64,000 nucleotides of DNA from Paraburkholderia adhaesiva (GTDB lineage: Bacteria; Pseudomonadota; Gammaproteobacteria; Burkholderiales; Burkholderiaceae), in NCBI RefSeq assembly GCF_021390575.1, contig NZ_JAJEJQ010000001.1, positions 2,394,501 through 2,458,500 on the forward strand. Reading direction: 5' to 3'. The notes beneath the pieces were generated by a model. That model had not been told where the DNA came from. It saw only the letters and a list, made by a program, of their open reading frames with translations, and did no database searches. Below, piece by piece: positions 44,391 to 53,477 of this stretch. Positions within the stretch are counted from its first letter, which is position 1. Every line of letters starts with the position of its first letter. A program made the position numbers and the translations under genes.

Positions 44391-44647
44391 TTTTTTGCGT
44401 TGATCTCCTTCATCACGTCCAGTTCGAGATCGCGTTCGGCCAGCATCTTCTTAAGCCGGGCATTCTCCTGCTCCAGCTGCTTCAGGCGCTTGACGTCCGC
44501 CGCATCCATGCCGCCAAAGTGCTGGCGCCAGTTGTAGATCGTCTGGTCGCTTACCCTGTATTTCTTCGATACCTCCGCGACCGACGTTTTGTCCGCCTCG
44601 CGCAGCATCGTGACCATCTGCTCTTCCGTGAACCGGCTCTTTTTCAT
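44384..44647 (-). CDS. IS407-like transposase OrfA
   Basis: 87-aa HTH protein MKKSRFTEEQMVTMLREADKTSVAEVSKKYRVSDQTIYNWR followed by a coiled coil RLKQLEQENARLKKMLAERD. It ends INAKKW, with A AAA AAG (44396-44390) spanning the two lysine codons, the classic -1 frameshift signal. The start at 44647 matches family length; an in-frame upstream extension is not conserved. Confidence 0.92.
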   Translation of the reverse strand: MKKSRFTEEQMVTMLREADKTSVAEVSKKYRVSDQTIYNWRQHFGGMDAADVKRLKQLEQENARLKKMLAERDLELDVMKEINAKKW

Positions 44648-44713
44648 GACTTCCTTCTCTCGGTTGGAAGCCATTCTCTCAAGTTTCAACTGGTCCGAAA
44701 ATCGCCGGGCAGG

Positions 44714-45154
44714 TCAATATCGGCAAAAGAGGCAGCGGGCGGGCCGGATACGTTGGGCCCTTTGAATAGCACGAATGCGAAGTACGATCGGAACGAATGA
44801 AGGCCCATAGGTCGCCGCCCGATCGAACAAGCATAGGTTGGCGTTCGCACCCTGCGAAATTTCGTCGTAGCCGTTATGCCGTCTAGCAGACATTCGATGC
44901 GTCATACGAAACGCGATCGCGGGCGGATAGAACCAGTCTTCGTGCGTCTCGAACAAGCCCGCGATTCGCCTCTTCTCGCCATAAGTATTCGAAAGTGCTT
45001 GCCGTCCGCGGTCAATACGGAAGCCGCCGATAATCCAATGATCTTTGGCGTGCGTAGCCGACGGCGTTGCCGTCATCCGCCACGAAGGATGAAAAACAGT
45101 TTCTGTGCGAATTTTTCTTGGGAAAATGCTCGTCATTGAGCCGGCAGCGGCCAC
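44714..45154 (-). CDS. Doubtful open frame ending in an IS
   Basis: 146 codons whose stop lies in the IS407-like end. The stretch DHWIIGGFRIDRGRQALSNTYGEKRRIAGLFETHEDWFYPP has protein-like composition, but no family is recognised. It may be part of a gene that also used the adjoining minus-strand frame before a frameshift. Low confidence that it is expressed. Confidence 0.2.
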   Translation of the reverse strand: MAAAGSMTSIFPRKIRTETVFHPSWRMTATPSATHAKDHWIIGGFRIDRGRQALSNTYGEKRRIAGLFETHEDWFYPPAIAFRMTHRMSARRHNGYDEISQGANANLCLFDRAATYGPSFVPIVLRIRAIQRAQRIRPARCLFCRY

Positions 45155-45989
45155 GAGAGGTCTCGTGAATCGAGAACCCTAGTCGTTGGCAGATAGAGTA
45201 CATTGGGCTCCTTAGTTGGTCGTGAGCATACGGCTCCGCCGCGCAGTTCCCAACGTAATCGGATGCGGCGCACGTCCATCTGGCGTTCAATCGAGCGTCC
45301 CTTACCACGTCTAAACTGCGGAACTTACTGGCAAAAACATCCTGCTACGAAAATACAACGGCGAAAGCAGGACAGTCCGAGCTAGCCATCGGACCATGAC
45401 TCAAACTAACCTACGGCCGGCGAATAACTGGCGTAAGCCATAACGCGACTCCACGCCCTGAATGTGGTCAATGGCCGCGACGGGTTGCCTGCAGCCGTTT
45501 GCTGCCCCGCGAGGTACGGGGTGCGTGAACAACTACGCATGAAACCTCATGGACGATCTGTCGCATGAATGCCGAACAACACCGTGTTTCACGACCATAT
45601 TTCATCAATATTGCTATCTTTTTCGAGCTTATCCCGCAGTGCAAAACGGGACGCTCGCTGCGTGTGAGCGCTGCATTCAGGAGGCGCCTGATCTTGCAGA
45701 TGCGCATTCAACCTCGCGCCATTGCACGACCCACTGGGAGAGACTCGATTTTATCGAGGACCGTTCCGTGTGAAGTTTCCGGCCCGTACAGGGGAGTGGC
45801 AGCACATCACGGTCGCATAACTGCATGCCTGCGAGAGACGGAGAGAGGCGGCAGGCCTCTGAACGCGACGTATGCGGCGTTGCGCACAGATTGCTTTCCG
45901 CTTTACTGCCATAAATCGGAAAGTTGCGCTCCGATCTTCGCGGCACGTTACGCCGAACTTGATGAGCGTCAGTGACCTGAGGACAATTT
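44717..45989. other. Decayed island DNA without a convincing gene
   Basis: About 1.27 kb of moderate-GC sequence. Several short open frames overlap on both strands, but none has family character or a good ribosome-binding site. On the minus strand the frame at 45012-45308 contains FSSFVADDGNAVGYA, which loosely resembles SSVSDEGDLVGYA of the truncated protein at 43.0-43.5 kb. This could be a frameshifted relic. Confidence 0.4.
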
Positions 45990-46301
45990 ATGCCCTTACA
46001 AAGTGTCGGCTTCTTCGCACTCGGCGAGCTAGCGATCGTATTCGTGATGGCTTTGTTGATCTGGTCTCTGGGAATACCCAATTCACAGGAATCAAAGCTG
46101 GTTCACTTCGCGGCTGTCATACTCACGACCCTTGCCCTCATTTTCTTGCTTAGCATGGCAATGTACTACTGGGAACCCAGTCTTCCCAATCTCAATCCCA
46201 GTGACGGTCGAGGAGCGAAGATTTTCGACCGATGCGCGCAAATCATTCCGCCAATCGTAACGCTTGTCATAGGTTACTTTTTTGGTCGACAGGAAAAGTA
46301 A
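45990..46301 (+). CDS. Small membrane protein of unknown function
   Basis: 103 aa with three hydrophobic segments: LAIVFVMALLIWSLG, FAAVILTTLALIFLLSMAMYYW and IIPPIVTLVIGYFFG. A short polar loop NLNPSDGRGAKIFDR lies between the second and third, and the tail is FGRQEK. A GAGGA ribosome-binding site sits 8-9 bases before the ATG. The composition differs from the core genes. It resembles small three-helix accessory proteins, but no family can be named. It precedes an IS by about 130 bases. Confidence 0.65.
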   Translation: MPLQSVGFFALGELAIVFVMALLIWSLGIPNSQESKLVHFAAVILTTLALIFLLSMAMYYWEPSLPNLNPSDGRGAKIFDRCAQIIPPIVTLVIGYFFGRQEK

Positions 46302-46516
46302 ACACTAGCAATCGAATGCTCACCTGCGCTCGATCGTTCGAGCTAGCTTCCGGGCGTTGCAGGGGAAGAACTGCAGGTTTCTTCGACTTCGGGACTTCAA
46401 CGGCAAATGGCCTTCTCGACGGCTTGAACAGAGGTGGCCGCGCAAATTCGGACAGTCGGATAAGTGGTTTGGCCGGGGCCTGAGCCAGCGATAATGCTGG
46501 CAAAGGAACCGAGGAA

Positions 46517-46825
46517 ATGACGAAGAGAACCCGACGGACGCACTCAGCGGCGTTCAAAGCGAAAGTGGCACTGGCAGCGGTCAAAGGTGAGCGCACGCTG
46601 GCCGAACTGGCACAGCAGTTTGATGTACATCCGAACCAGATCACGGAATGGAAGCGGCAGTTGCAGGAGCGTGCGGCAGACGTGTTTGGTGCGACAGGTG
46701 CACCGTCGAGCGATCCGCCGGTGGACGTGAAAACGCTGCACGCGAAGATCGGGCAGTTGACGCTGGAGAACGATTTTTTGTCAGGAGCGCTCGGCAAAGC
46801 CGGACTGCTGAGCGCAAAGCGATGA
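46517..46825 (+). CDS. IS3-family transposase OrfA (copy 2)
   Basis: 102-aa HTH subunit with the same protein sequence as OrfA of copy 1 (start [20 protein letters not shown]). The T TTT TTG slippage candidate is at 46774-46780. Confidence 0.93.
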   Translation: MTKRTRRTHSAAFKAKVALAAVKGERTLAELAQQFDVHPNQITEWKRQLQERAADVFGATGAPSSDPPVDVKTLHAKIGQLTLENDFLSGALGKAGLLSAKR

Positions 46826-47652
46826 TTGACTGTACGCATGCGCTGCCGGTTTCGCGACAGACGCGACTGGTTGGCATCGCGAGATCGAGCGCATATTACC
46901 GGGCGCAGCCGGTCAGCGAGGTCGATCAGTTGCTGATGCGGCGAATCGACGAACTGCACATGGAGTTCCCATTTGCAGGGGCGCGGATGCTGGCGCGCCT
47001 GTTGCGCCGGGAAGGCCATGAGGTGGGTCGCCGTCGCGTACGCACGCTGATGAAGCGCATGGGCGTCGAGGCGCTGTACTGCAAGCCGAACACGAGCCGC
47101 CGCAACGCGCAGCACAAGATCTGGCCGTACCTGCTGCGCGGCATGAAGATCGAGCGTGCCAATCAGGTGTTCGCCCTCGACACGACGTACATTCCGATGG
47201 CGCGCGGCTTCGTGTACCTGACGGCAGTGGTGGACTGGGCGAGCCGCAAGATTCTCGCGTACCGGGTCGCCATCACGCTGGAAGCCACGCACGCCGTCGA
47301 GGCGCTGGAAGAGGCGTTCGCCCGCTACGGACTGCCCGACATCGTGAACACCGATCAGGGTAGCCAGTTCACGGCGGGCGCGTTCACCGAGGCGGTGCTG
47401 AGCCGGGGCGTGCGGCTGTCGATGGACGGCAAAGGGGCCTGGCGCGACAACGTGTTCGTCGAACGGGTGTGGCGCAGCATCAAGTACGAAGAGGTCTACC
47501 TGAAAGCGTACGAGTCGGTCAGCCATGCCCGGCGCTCCATCGGCGAATACGTCGAGCTGTACAACCGGAAACGGCCCCATTCGAGCCTGGCGGATCAGAC
47601 CCCGGATGAGGCATACTTCGCGACGCTGCCTGCGATCAAATCGGCAGCATGA
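46822..47652 (+). CDS. IS3-family transposase OrfB, DDE integrase (copy 2)
   Basis: 276 aa, the same protein sequence as in copy 1. The catalytic acids lie in [17 protein letters not shown] and [11 protein letters not shown]. The ATG overlaps the orfA stop by four bases (ATGA). Confidence 0.93.
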   Translation: MIDCTHALPVSRQTRLVGIARSSAYYRAQPVSEVDQLLMRRIDELHMEFPFAGARMLARLLRREGHEVGRRRVRTLMKRMGVEALYCKPNTSRRNAQHKIWPYLLRGMKIERANQVFALDTTYIPMARGFVYLTAVVDWASRKILAYRVAITLEATHAVEALEEAFARYGLPDIVNTDQGSQFTAGAFTEAVLSRGVRLSMDGKGAWRDNVFVERVWRSIKYEEVYLKAYESVSHARRSIGEYVELYNRKRPHSSLADQTPDEAYFATLPAIKSAA

Positions 47653-47713
47653 TTGCCTCGGACGTTCCACTTAAAAATCTCAGATGACTGTCCGAACGAG
47701 TGAGGCCACCTCT

Positions 47714-48326
47714 AACCTTGGAATAAGGCCGATTTCTTCCACGTCTGATCTCAATGGGCTTCGTTTACCACCAGGCGTCTAGAATTGAAAACCGAGATTG
47801 CGTGGGCCATATGCAAGCAAACTCTCGAGATGGTTCACGTTTTTGTCTTCGAAAAAGTTCGTGGATGGCCCGGGCTGGGAAACACCGCATCATAGCAGCA
47901 GGCTCGACGTACTAGCGGCGGAGGGTCTGCTTCCGCACTAAGTATCGAATGCGGTGTTCGCCAGTCGATTTATTTGCTGACCTCACGGGAAACGCAATCT
48001 GTCCCGACCTGCTCAGCGACTATGCGGATTCGCGTGGATACGATAACTCGGGTGACGGACCGAGGAAGCCTGGTTTTGTGGACGAAGCACAGTCAAAATC
48101 GCGACGCCGAAGAAATCGCGAGTGTGACTCATGAAGGCGTGGTAGTGACCGAAGACGTATGGATCGTCGACGCTGTGCTCCAGTACGAGATCGAGTTGCG
48201 TTAGGCAGGCCACACACCATCGGTCTCGTGCATTGCTATCGTATTCGCCGCGGAAGCACAACTCCACGCGGACCGAGCTGGACGGCAGTGTTCAGTAGCA
48301 GAGGACATACAAACAGTGAGGCGACC
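47714..48326. other. Intergenic island DNA upstream of the patatin-like gene
   Basis: A 613-base stretch. It must contain the promoter for the two lipoprotein genes downstream. One small open frame (48022-48204) is listed separately; otherwise nothing recognised. Confidence 0.4.
48022..48204 (+). CDS. Possible small protein, unknown
   Basis: A 60-codon frame MRIRVDTITRVTDRGSLVLW..EEIASVTHEGVVVTEDVWIVDAVLQYEIELR. Its amino-acid make-up (alternating beta-type residues, few Arg/Pro runs) is more protein-like than most shadows here. It lacks a clear ribosome-binding site and has no recognised family. It may also be the relic of a longer gene. Confidence 0.3.
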   Translation: MRIRVDTITRVTDRGSLVLWTKHSQNRDAEEIASVTHEGVVVTEDVWIVDAVLQYEIELR

Positions 48327-49910
48327 ATGAATGATCGATATGGCCTGCGCACCATTGCCGTCGTGGCGGGCGTGTGCCTGTGCCAATTGTTGACGAACTG
48401 CTCGAGTATTCCACCGTCCTTCAGCGGGGCGCCAAATGACTGCTGGCCGATGGGAACGAGCGGCAACCAGGTACCGTCGTCCAGCGCGCCGAAATGCGGG
48501 TCTCAGTCAGCGGGTACGCCGGTCGTCCAGCCAGACAATCAGACACGCGGGACGGACATTGTCAAGGCAACCGAACTGTCCGACGGGACGTTCGTCGGAA
48601 TCGCGCTTTCGGGCGGCGGCAGTCGCGCCGCGAATTTTTCCGCCGCTGTGCTCTACTACCTGAAGGAGGCGGCCATTTTCGACCCAGCACATGCCGCAAT
48701 CATCTCGTCTGTATCCGGTGGCTCGCTAACGGCCGCCTATTTCGCTGTGTACGGCGACGCGGGTCTCATAACCGTCAAACAAAAAATGTTCCAAGACTTT
48801 CAGAGTTCCTGGGAAGCACGCTGGTTCTATCCGGGAAATGTGGTCAGATATTGGTTCACGCCCATGAGTCGCACCGACATCATGGCCGGTGTCTTCGATG
48901 AAAAGCTGTTAGGTGGAAAGTGGGTTACCTACGGTGACCTTCCAGGAACCATGCCCAAAATCGTCCTGAACTCGACTTCGGCGATGCAAAATCGATTTTC
49001 ATTCACCGATACATCCTTCAATCGCCTATACGCACGACTCGGAGATTTCCCCATCGCCTATGCGGCTGCCGCTTCCGCTGCATTCCCCGCCGCGTTTAGC
49101 AGCGTCGCCCTGCGGGACTACAGTCCATCCAATGGTTCCCCGCTGTCTTCAGAGTCACGCGACAGCTATGTCCATGTGTTCGACGGTGGCCCGTCGGACA
49201 ACCTCGGCGTCGACGCCATTCAACAAGGTATTCTGACAGTGGGCAGGAAAACGACCGCGAAAAGCTGCCTAATGATTATCGTTGACGCTTACCCCGATGA
49301 ATCGGACGAAGAACCCCACACGCCGGATACAAGGGGGCTGTTCGGTAGACTCATTGATCAGAACGCGATGTGGGCTATGGATACGTTGCTGACGCAACGT
49401 CGGCTCGACACCCTGCGAGAACTCGACTACTGGAACAACTCCCAGACTTCGGGCTCGTCGTTCAGCGTAAACTCGCCGCTGAAAGTCAGAAACCTGGTAA
49501 GTGGCAAGCCGGCCATTCTCAACACTGACCCGCCCGGGAACCGGTCCGTATGGGTGGCTGATATTCAAAACTCGCGGAATGTCTGCACAATTTGGCACCT
49601 CACGTTCGATCATCTGCCAATACTCAGCCGCGATGACTCATTTTCGCGAACCGAGCCTGCACTGCCAGAAAAGATGGTGAGGATTGCGACTATTGCGAAC
49701 TCAACGCCAACTTTGTTTTATCTGAAGCCCTATCGAAACCTCGACTCCGCCACCGTCCAAAATGCGATCTTTTGTGCGGCCAAGATCCTGGTAACAAAAG
49801 ACCAGCAGGCTTTGGACAGGGTGCGACAGATCGTCGGTGCGAATGCCTCCGGCGATCAGAGCGAATTCGGCAACGATGATGTATGTGACAAATCATTCGA
49901 CTATCAATAG
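48327..49910 (+). CDS. Patatin-like phospholipase, predicted lipoprotein
   Basis: 527 aa. The N-terminus MNDRYGLRTIAVVAGVCLCQLLTNC is a lipoprotein-type signal with Cys25; Asn at -1 is an unusual lipobox residue. The patatin fold shows the oxyanion loop GGGSR (96-100), the nucleophile elbow SVSGGS with Ser130 (usual GxSxG, first Gly replaced by Ser), and the dyad Asp286 in FDGGPSDNLG. All catalytic parts are present. It probably hydrolyses acyl ester bonds of lipids at a membrane surface outside the cytoplasm. It is followed after 62 bases by another lipoprotein gene, likely the same operon. The C-terminal ~200 residues are not recognised. Confidence 0.87.
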   Translation: MNDRYGLRTIAVVAGVCLCQLLTNCSSIPPSFSGAPNDCWPMGTSGNQVPSSSAPKCGSQSAGTPVVQPDNQTRGTDIVKATELSDGTFVGIALSGGGSRAANFSAAVLYYLKEAAIFDPAHAAIISSVSGGSLTAAYFAVYGDAGLITVKQKMFQDFQSSWEARWFYPGNVVRYWFTPMSRTDIMAGVFDEKLLGGKWVTYGDLPGTMPKIVLNSTSAMQNRFSFTDTSFNRLYARLGDFPIAYAAAASAAFPAAFSSVALRDYSPSNGSPLSSESRDSYVHVFDGGPSDNLGVDAIQQGILTVGRKTTAKSCLMIIVDAYPDESDEEPHTPDTRGLFGRLIDQNAMWAMDTLLTQRRLDTLRELDYWNNSQTSGSSFSVNSPLKVRNLVSGKPAILNTDPPGNRSVWVADIQNSRNVCTIWHLTFDHLPILSRDDSFSRTEPALPEKMVRIATIANSTPTLFYLKPYRNLDSATVQNAIFCAAKILVTKDQQALDRVRQIVGANASGDQSEFGNDDVCDKSFDYQ

Positions 49911-49972
49911 GGGCGACACAAAACGGACACTCCACTCACTTGATACGGGCAGCATGCACGCAGGGGTCAGGA

Positions 49973-51457
49973 ATGCATACCAAGCGGAAATACAGATGGC
50001 TTTCGCTCGTGGCGGGCGTCGCCCCCTTAGGGCTGTCGGGCTGCGCGCTCTGGATTCCGGGAGGAGATCCAACAGGCCCACAGGCTTTGGTTGAGACGAT
50101 TGCTCCGGATTGCGAGCTACCCCGTCCGACCGCTCTGTCGCACGGGATAGCAAGCGTGGTTCTCAACGAAGCGTTCAATCGCGTGCGCAGCGCGACACCA
50201 GTGGATATCGATACACGTGCCTCTGCGGCGGCCGCGGCGAGCGGGGTCGTGCTGACTAACCAGAAGATCGGCGCACCGGTGCAACATGTCAACGCCACTT
50301 CACTTGTGGCTCATGACAACGCGCGTATTCAGAATCTACAAAGCACGCTTGCAGCATTGCAGGCGGCGTTCAAGGCAAATGACAACTCGGTCGAATACGA
50401 GCTGGCCCGGCGCATTCCATGGCTCGCTGACGAAGTACTGCCGAGTGGACGTCTCTCCGGCTCACAACAATCGGAGGCGGCAAACGCCACGCTCAATCTG
50501 ATCAGTTTCGTAACTGATAAGAAAGCCACGCTCCTGAGCAAAAATAGCGGTGGAGCCACGACGACGTTCGGTGCCGGTGACCAGAAACAACTCTTGCCGA
50601 CCCTTCAGCAACTTGCCGGCCTAGCGCCGTTCCGGCTTGTAACGCTGCTCGTCGCGCAACAGATCATTGACCAGTTTCCCGAACCACGCACGGACGCCAC
50701 CGAAACTCCGCAGCTGATTGCGCTCGTCGCGATTTTCAATGCTGCCGACTTTCTCGCAACGTATTTCGACGCTTACTTCAGGAGCAATCAGTTCATTCAG
50801 GTAACAGTCGACGAAAGGGCTCTTGAGAACGAGGTCCTCAACCTTTTCAACACGCGGTTGAGCTCGCCTCTCCCCGACAGCGCGCAAACGGATTTGCGCA
50901 ATGCGATTGCTGCGGCCTGCAACAAGATTGCAGGAAATTGCGCATCGCCGCCGGCGCTCGGAACCACGAGTTTCATCGCCTTGTTTGGGCAGTCCGTGCA
51001 ATTCGGGGGCGTCACCATTGCGGTCAGCGACACCGCGGCGGGAAAGCCAGTGCGGGCTAGCGCGCCAGCGGTAGGTGTTTTTGGTCCCCAGATGACACAG
51101 GTGCTAATCGAAGCGCTGTTCGACGCAAACGGCCCGCATCCGCCCGCGCTCACCACCTCGACAGCTTGTGTGACCGGCCTCTATTCGATGAAGAGCGAAT
51201 GTGTAGCGCCCACCAAAACCGATAGCCTTTGGTCGAAGACGAACCTTGTGGGTAACGCAACGGAGGGGCTGATGACGGCTGGCGTTGGCACCGTGATTCG
51301 TGGAGGCAATGTCGCAGCGCTCAACAACGAGGCAATCGCATCGATCGTCGAAACACTGGCGGGTGTGTCCACCCGCAAGGCTGTGCAGCAAATCATGGCG
51401 TTCTGTGGTGGCAATCCATCGTCGGCAAGTGTCTCTCAGCAAGCCACGTCAAAATAA
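49973..51457 (+). CDS. Unknown lipoprotein paired with the patatin-like protein
   Basis: 494 aa with a textbook lipoprotein signal: MHTKRKYRWLSLVAGVAPLGLSGC, lipobox LSGC, Cys24. A following Ala/Leu at +2/+3 suggests outer-membrane sorting. The rest is largely helical (LQSTLAALQAAFKANDNSVEYELARRIPWL; LIALVAIFNAADFLATYFDAYFRSNQFIQVTV), with pairs of Cys in the second half. I recognise no domain. RBS AGGGG lies 8-12 bases upstream. Tight spacing suggests a functional pair with the phospholipase, for instance as anchor, chaperone or inhibitor; this is inference. Confidence 0.8.
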   Translation: MHTKRKYRWLSLVAGVAPLGLSGCALWIPGGDPTGPQALVETIAPDCELPRPTALSHGIASVVLNEAFNRVRSATPVDIDTRASAAAAASGVVLTNQKIGAPVQHVNATSLVAHDNARIQNLQSTLAALQAAFKANDNSVEYELARRIPWLADEVLPSGRLSGSQQSEAANATLNLISFVTDKKATLLSKNSGGATTTFGAGDQKQLLPTLQQLAGLAPFRLVTLLVAQQIIDQFPEPRTDATETPQLIALVAIFNAADFLATYFDAYFRSNQFIQVTVDERALENEVLNLFNTRLSSPLPDSAQTDLRNAIAAACNKIAGNCASPPALGTTSFIALFGQSVQFGGVTIAVSDTAAGKPVRASAPAVGVFGPQMTQVLIEALFDANGPHPPALTTSTACVTGLYSMKSECVAPTKTDSLWSKTNLVGNATEGLMTAGVGTVIRGGNVAALNNEAIASIVETLAGVSTRKAVQQIMAFCGGNPSSASVSQQATSK

Positions 51458-51582
51458 CCGCGGCGTGTGTTCCGCGATTTGCATCACACCATTGGCGGCA
51501 AAGCAGATGCTGCGGGCGGCGTCTCGCATCCTTCGTGGTAAGGTCGCCGACGAGGCTTCGGTCGACATAGCGCCTCAATGCG

Positions 51583-51969
51583 CTAACAACGCGGCGTGCT
51601 GGGCCTCGTAATCGATGTCGGTGCCCATCGGGGGGCCGAATAGTTGCTACCTGCTGCTCCCGCCCGACGAATTTTCGGGTTTGCCGCCGTGGGACAAAGG
51701 CGTGAAATTGCGTAAGTGACGTGGCTTAAGCGTCGGTGATCGCGACGTGACGGCCGTCGGAAAGATGGCGCCGAGAACGCACGAATGGATGATTCGGCCC
51801 CGTCAACCTCGTCGAGAAGACTCGGGTTGGCCGAATGCGCGGGGATGCACGGCGGGACGAACCGGCGCAAGGCGACGGCGTGTTCGATCCACAGAATCAC
51901 GTCATAGCCCGTTCGGCGTAGCTGGTCCGGCGCAGTCATCAGTTCCGCGAATGGCTGTTGGCTGTCCAC
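51583..51969 (-). CDS. Unknown small protein following the ICE-type gene
   Basis: 128 codons starting MDSQQPFAELMTAPDQLRRTGYDVILWIEHAVALRRFVPPCIPAHSANPSLLDE. The first half looks like a real protein. The second half becomes Arg/Pro/Ser-rich, and the neighbouring frame (ending GRHVAITDA near 51730) looks more natural, so a frameshift is possible. It starts one base after the stop of the upstream gene, as genes in conserved ICE pairs do. Confidence 0.45.
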   Translation of the reverse strand: MDSQQPFAELMTAPDQLRRTGYDVILWIEHAVALRRFVPPCIPAHSANPSLLDEVDGAESSIRAFSAPSFRRPSRRDHRRLSHVTYAISRLCPTAANPKIRRAGAAGSNYSAPRWAPTSITRPSTPRC

Positions 51970-51970
51970 G

Positions 51971-52306
51971 TCAATACTCCTCGGGAAAGAGCAACGTCGT
52001 GACGCTGCGATCAGCCTCGGTGATGATCCACACGCGTTCGTTGGCGATCAGGTAGCTCGACAGGATGCGCGCGCCATTCACGACTGCCCACCGGTTCGCC
52101 TCGGCGTCTTCGGGCGGCACCATACCCCAGTCACCCCACGCGTGCCGCCGCAGGTACTGTTCAGCGTCGATTCCATTTTTTTCTAGGTGCAGCAAAACGC
52201 TGCGGGTCGCGACTGTTCGCCCTAACGGGAACAACGGACGTGATGGAGGGGGCGGCACATCACAGCGATCATCGGGGTTGCTTGATGGTGAGAATTTGCA
52301 GGACAT
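51971..52306 (-). CDS. Conserved ICE/plasmid-associated small protein
   Basis: 111 aa. After an unstructured start (MSCKFSPSSNPDDRCDVPPPPSRP) come LGRTVATRSVLLHLEKNGIDAEQYLRRHAWGDWG and VWIITEADRSVTTLLFPEEY. I recognise this architecture from proteins carried on integrative elements and plasmids of Pseudomonas and Burkholderia, often called plasmid-related protein. The biochemical role is unknown. It supports an integrative-element origin for this part of the island. Confidence 0.7.
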   Translation of the reverse strand: MSCKFSPSSNPDDRCDVPPPPSRPLFPLGRTVATRSVLLHLEKNGIDAEQYLRRHAWGDWGMVPPEDAEANRWAVVNGARILSSYLIANERVWIITEADRSVTTLLFPEEY

Positions 52307-52363
52307 GAAGGTCTCCTTCGTGGAAAAACGCCCTCCACCACAAACACGCACCCCGTAAACGGA

Positions 52364-52392
52364 CGAAGCCGGAGCATTGCGCTCCGGCTTCG
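52364..52392 (-). terminator. Hairpin downstream of secreted hydrolase gene
   Basis: Perfect 12-bp stem CGAAGCCGGAGC / GCTCCGGCTTCG with a 5-base loop, without a clear T-run. It lies between the hydrolase stop and the next minus-strand gene, so it may be a terminator or an mRNA 3' stabiliser. Confidence 0.55.
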
Positions 52393-52482
52393 GTGTGGTG
52401 TTGCGGCAAAGGGAATGGTCCGGGCCGTCAGGCCCGATTGCTTAATTGCGTGATTGCACGCCCGTATTCAGGTGTTGCACCG

Positions 52483-53322
52483 TCACTTCTGTGTGACCGC
52501 CGGTTGCTGCCCAACCGGCCAGGCGTTGATGTCGTTCATCACCTGTGGCTCGATGCCGAGATAGCCGTGGGGCGAGTGTCCCTCACAGTCCGATTTCCAG
52601 TCGCCTCCGCCCTCATGGGATTCTTCGGCGATGAAGGGATACCCGCTGCTTTCGGCCAGTCCCCTGCCGCTGGTGTACGGCGACGCAATGCACACGTCAC
52701 CCTTGTTGCCGACATACAGCACGCGGAATTTCTCAGGGTGATCGGCGTGAACGCTAGCTAAACCCGAGTGATGCTTGATGACCACCGAGACCGGCGAAGT
52801 CAGGATGTAGGCGTCCGCAAGTTCCGGCTCACGGTTGAAGATGTTGGCAACCGAGATCGTCCCGCGACTCGTGCTGATCAGCGCCACCTTCGCACCGGGG
52901 AACCGCTTGTGAACCTCGGCCACGATAGCCTCCGCGTCCTTGAGCGCGTCCTTGCTCATGCGATAGCCGTCAGTCGCGCCATCAGCAAAGTCGGACGGGG
53001 TATCGACCATGACCGTCGCATCGCCCTGTTGAATCCAGTAACTCGCCGTGCGGATCGTAAAGTTGCCCTTGGTACGTGTCGGGCCGTCGGTGCTCAAGGA
53101 CAGGTCGCCGCCGCCTCCGGGGAAATCGAGCACAACCCACGTGGGCGTCTGTGTTTCGGTTTCGATGTAGATCGGCTGTGTGGCGTCAGGTCGGCTTTGC
53201 AGCGTCACGAGATCGCCCGTGTGCGGCGGGAACGAGTGCATATCGGCATACGCATTAACGGGCATTACCGACACGACTGGCAGTACGACAGACAGTGCAA
53301 GAATCAATCGCTTCAGCTTCAT
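52483..53322 (-). CDS. Secreted protein with alpha/beta-hydrolase features
   Basis: 279 aa. The signal peptide MKLKRLILALSVVLPVVSVMPVNAYA is cleaved near residue 27. The mature part has an oxyanion-type strand WVVLDFPGGGGDLS, a nucleophile-like ALISTSRGTISV (Ser152, motif SxSxGT in place of GxSxG) and C-terminal His candidates in CEGHSPHGY, with two possible disulfide cysteines. It fits an exported serine hydrolase, but the divergent elbow leaves the activity open. It ends with a hairpin and is preceded by its own gap, so it is probably monocistronic. Confidence 0.7.
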   Translation of the reverse strand: MKLKRLILALSVVLPVVSVMPVNAYADMHSFPPHTGDLVTLQSRPDATQPIYIETETQTPTWVVLDFPGGGGDLSLSTDGPTRTKGNFTIRTASYWIQQGDATVMVDTPSDFADGATDGYRMSKDALKDAEAIVAEVHKRFPGAKVALISTSRGTISVANIFNREPELADAYILTSPVSVVIKHHSGLASVHADHPEKFRVLYVGNKGDVCIASPYTSGRGLAESSGYPFIAEESHEGGGDWKSDCEGHSPHGYLGIEPQVMNDINAWPVGQQPAVTQK

Positions 53323-53353
53323 CAGGTCTTCTCTCGTCGGTTATTGTTGGATG

Positions 53354-53386
53354 CAAAAACGGCACCTGCTTTACCACAGGTGCCGT
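53354..53386 (-). terminator. Rho-independent terminator
   Basis: Stem ACGGCACCTG / CAGGTGCCGT with an 8-base loop. Read on the minus strand it is followed by a T-run. It ends the transcript of the membrane/TPR-like gene upstream. Confidence 0.85.
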
Positions 53387-53477
53387 CATGGTAGGGCTGT
53401 GCCGCCGGTTCGTGCTGTGCGACTCTCACGGTTGGCAGTCGAGGCCAACCAAAGAATGCGCGAAATACCGGTCCGGT

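Larger units (their letters stand above)
43509..44716 (-). mobile_element. IS3-family element, IS407-like group
   Basis: 1,208 bp on the minus strand. The ends are TGACCTGCC ... GGCAGGTCA, with a further matched block TTCGGACC/GGTCCGAA. A 4-bp target duplication ATAT (43505-43508 and 44717-44720) fits the IS407 group. It carries orfA and orfB joined by an A AAA AAG slippage site, and looks intact. Confidence 0.93.
46430..47713 (+). mobile_element. IS3-family insertion sequence, intact copy 2 (1,284 bp)
   Basis: Same length, ends (AGAGGTGGCC / GGCCACCTCT) and, as far as read, same sequence as the element at 26016-27299, in the same orientation. The 3-bp target duplication here is AAC (46427-46429 and 47714-47716), so it arose by its own transposition. 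Confidence 0.95.

Noticed and set aside
45549..46081. Overlapping open frames before the small membrane protein
   Set aside because: Frames on both strands are Arg/Ser/Cys-rich, lack ribosome-binding sites and show no protein-like pattern.
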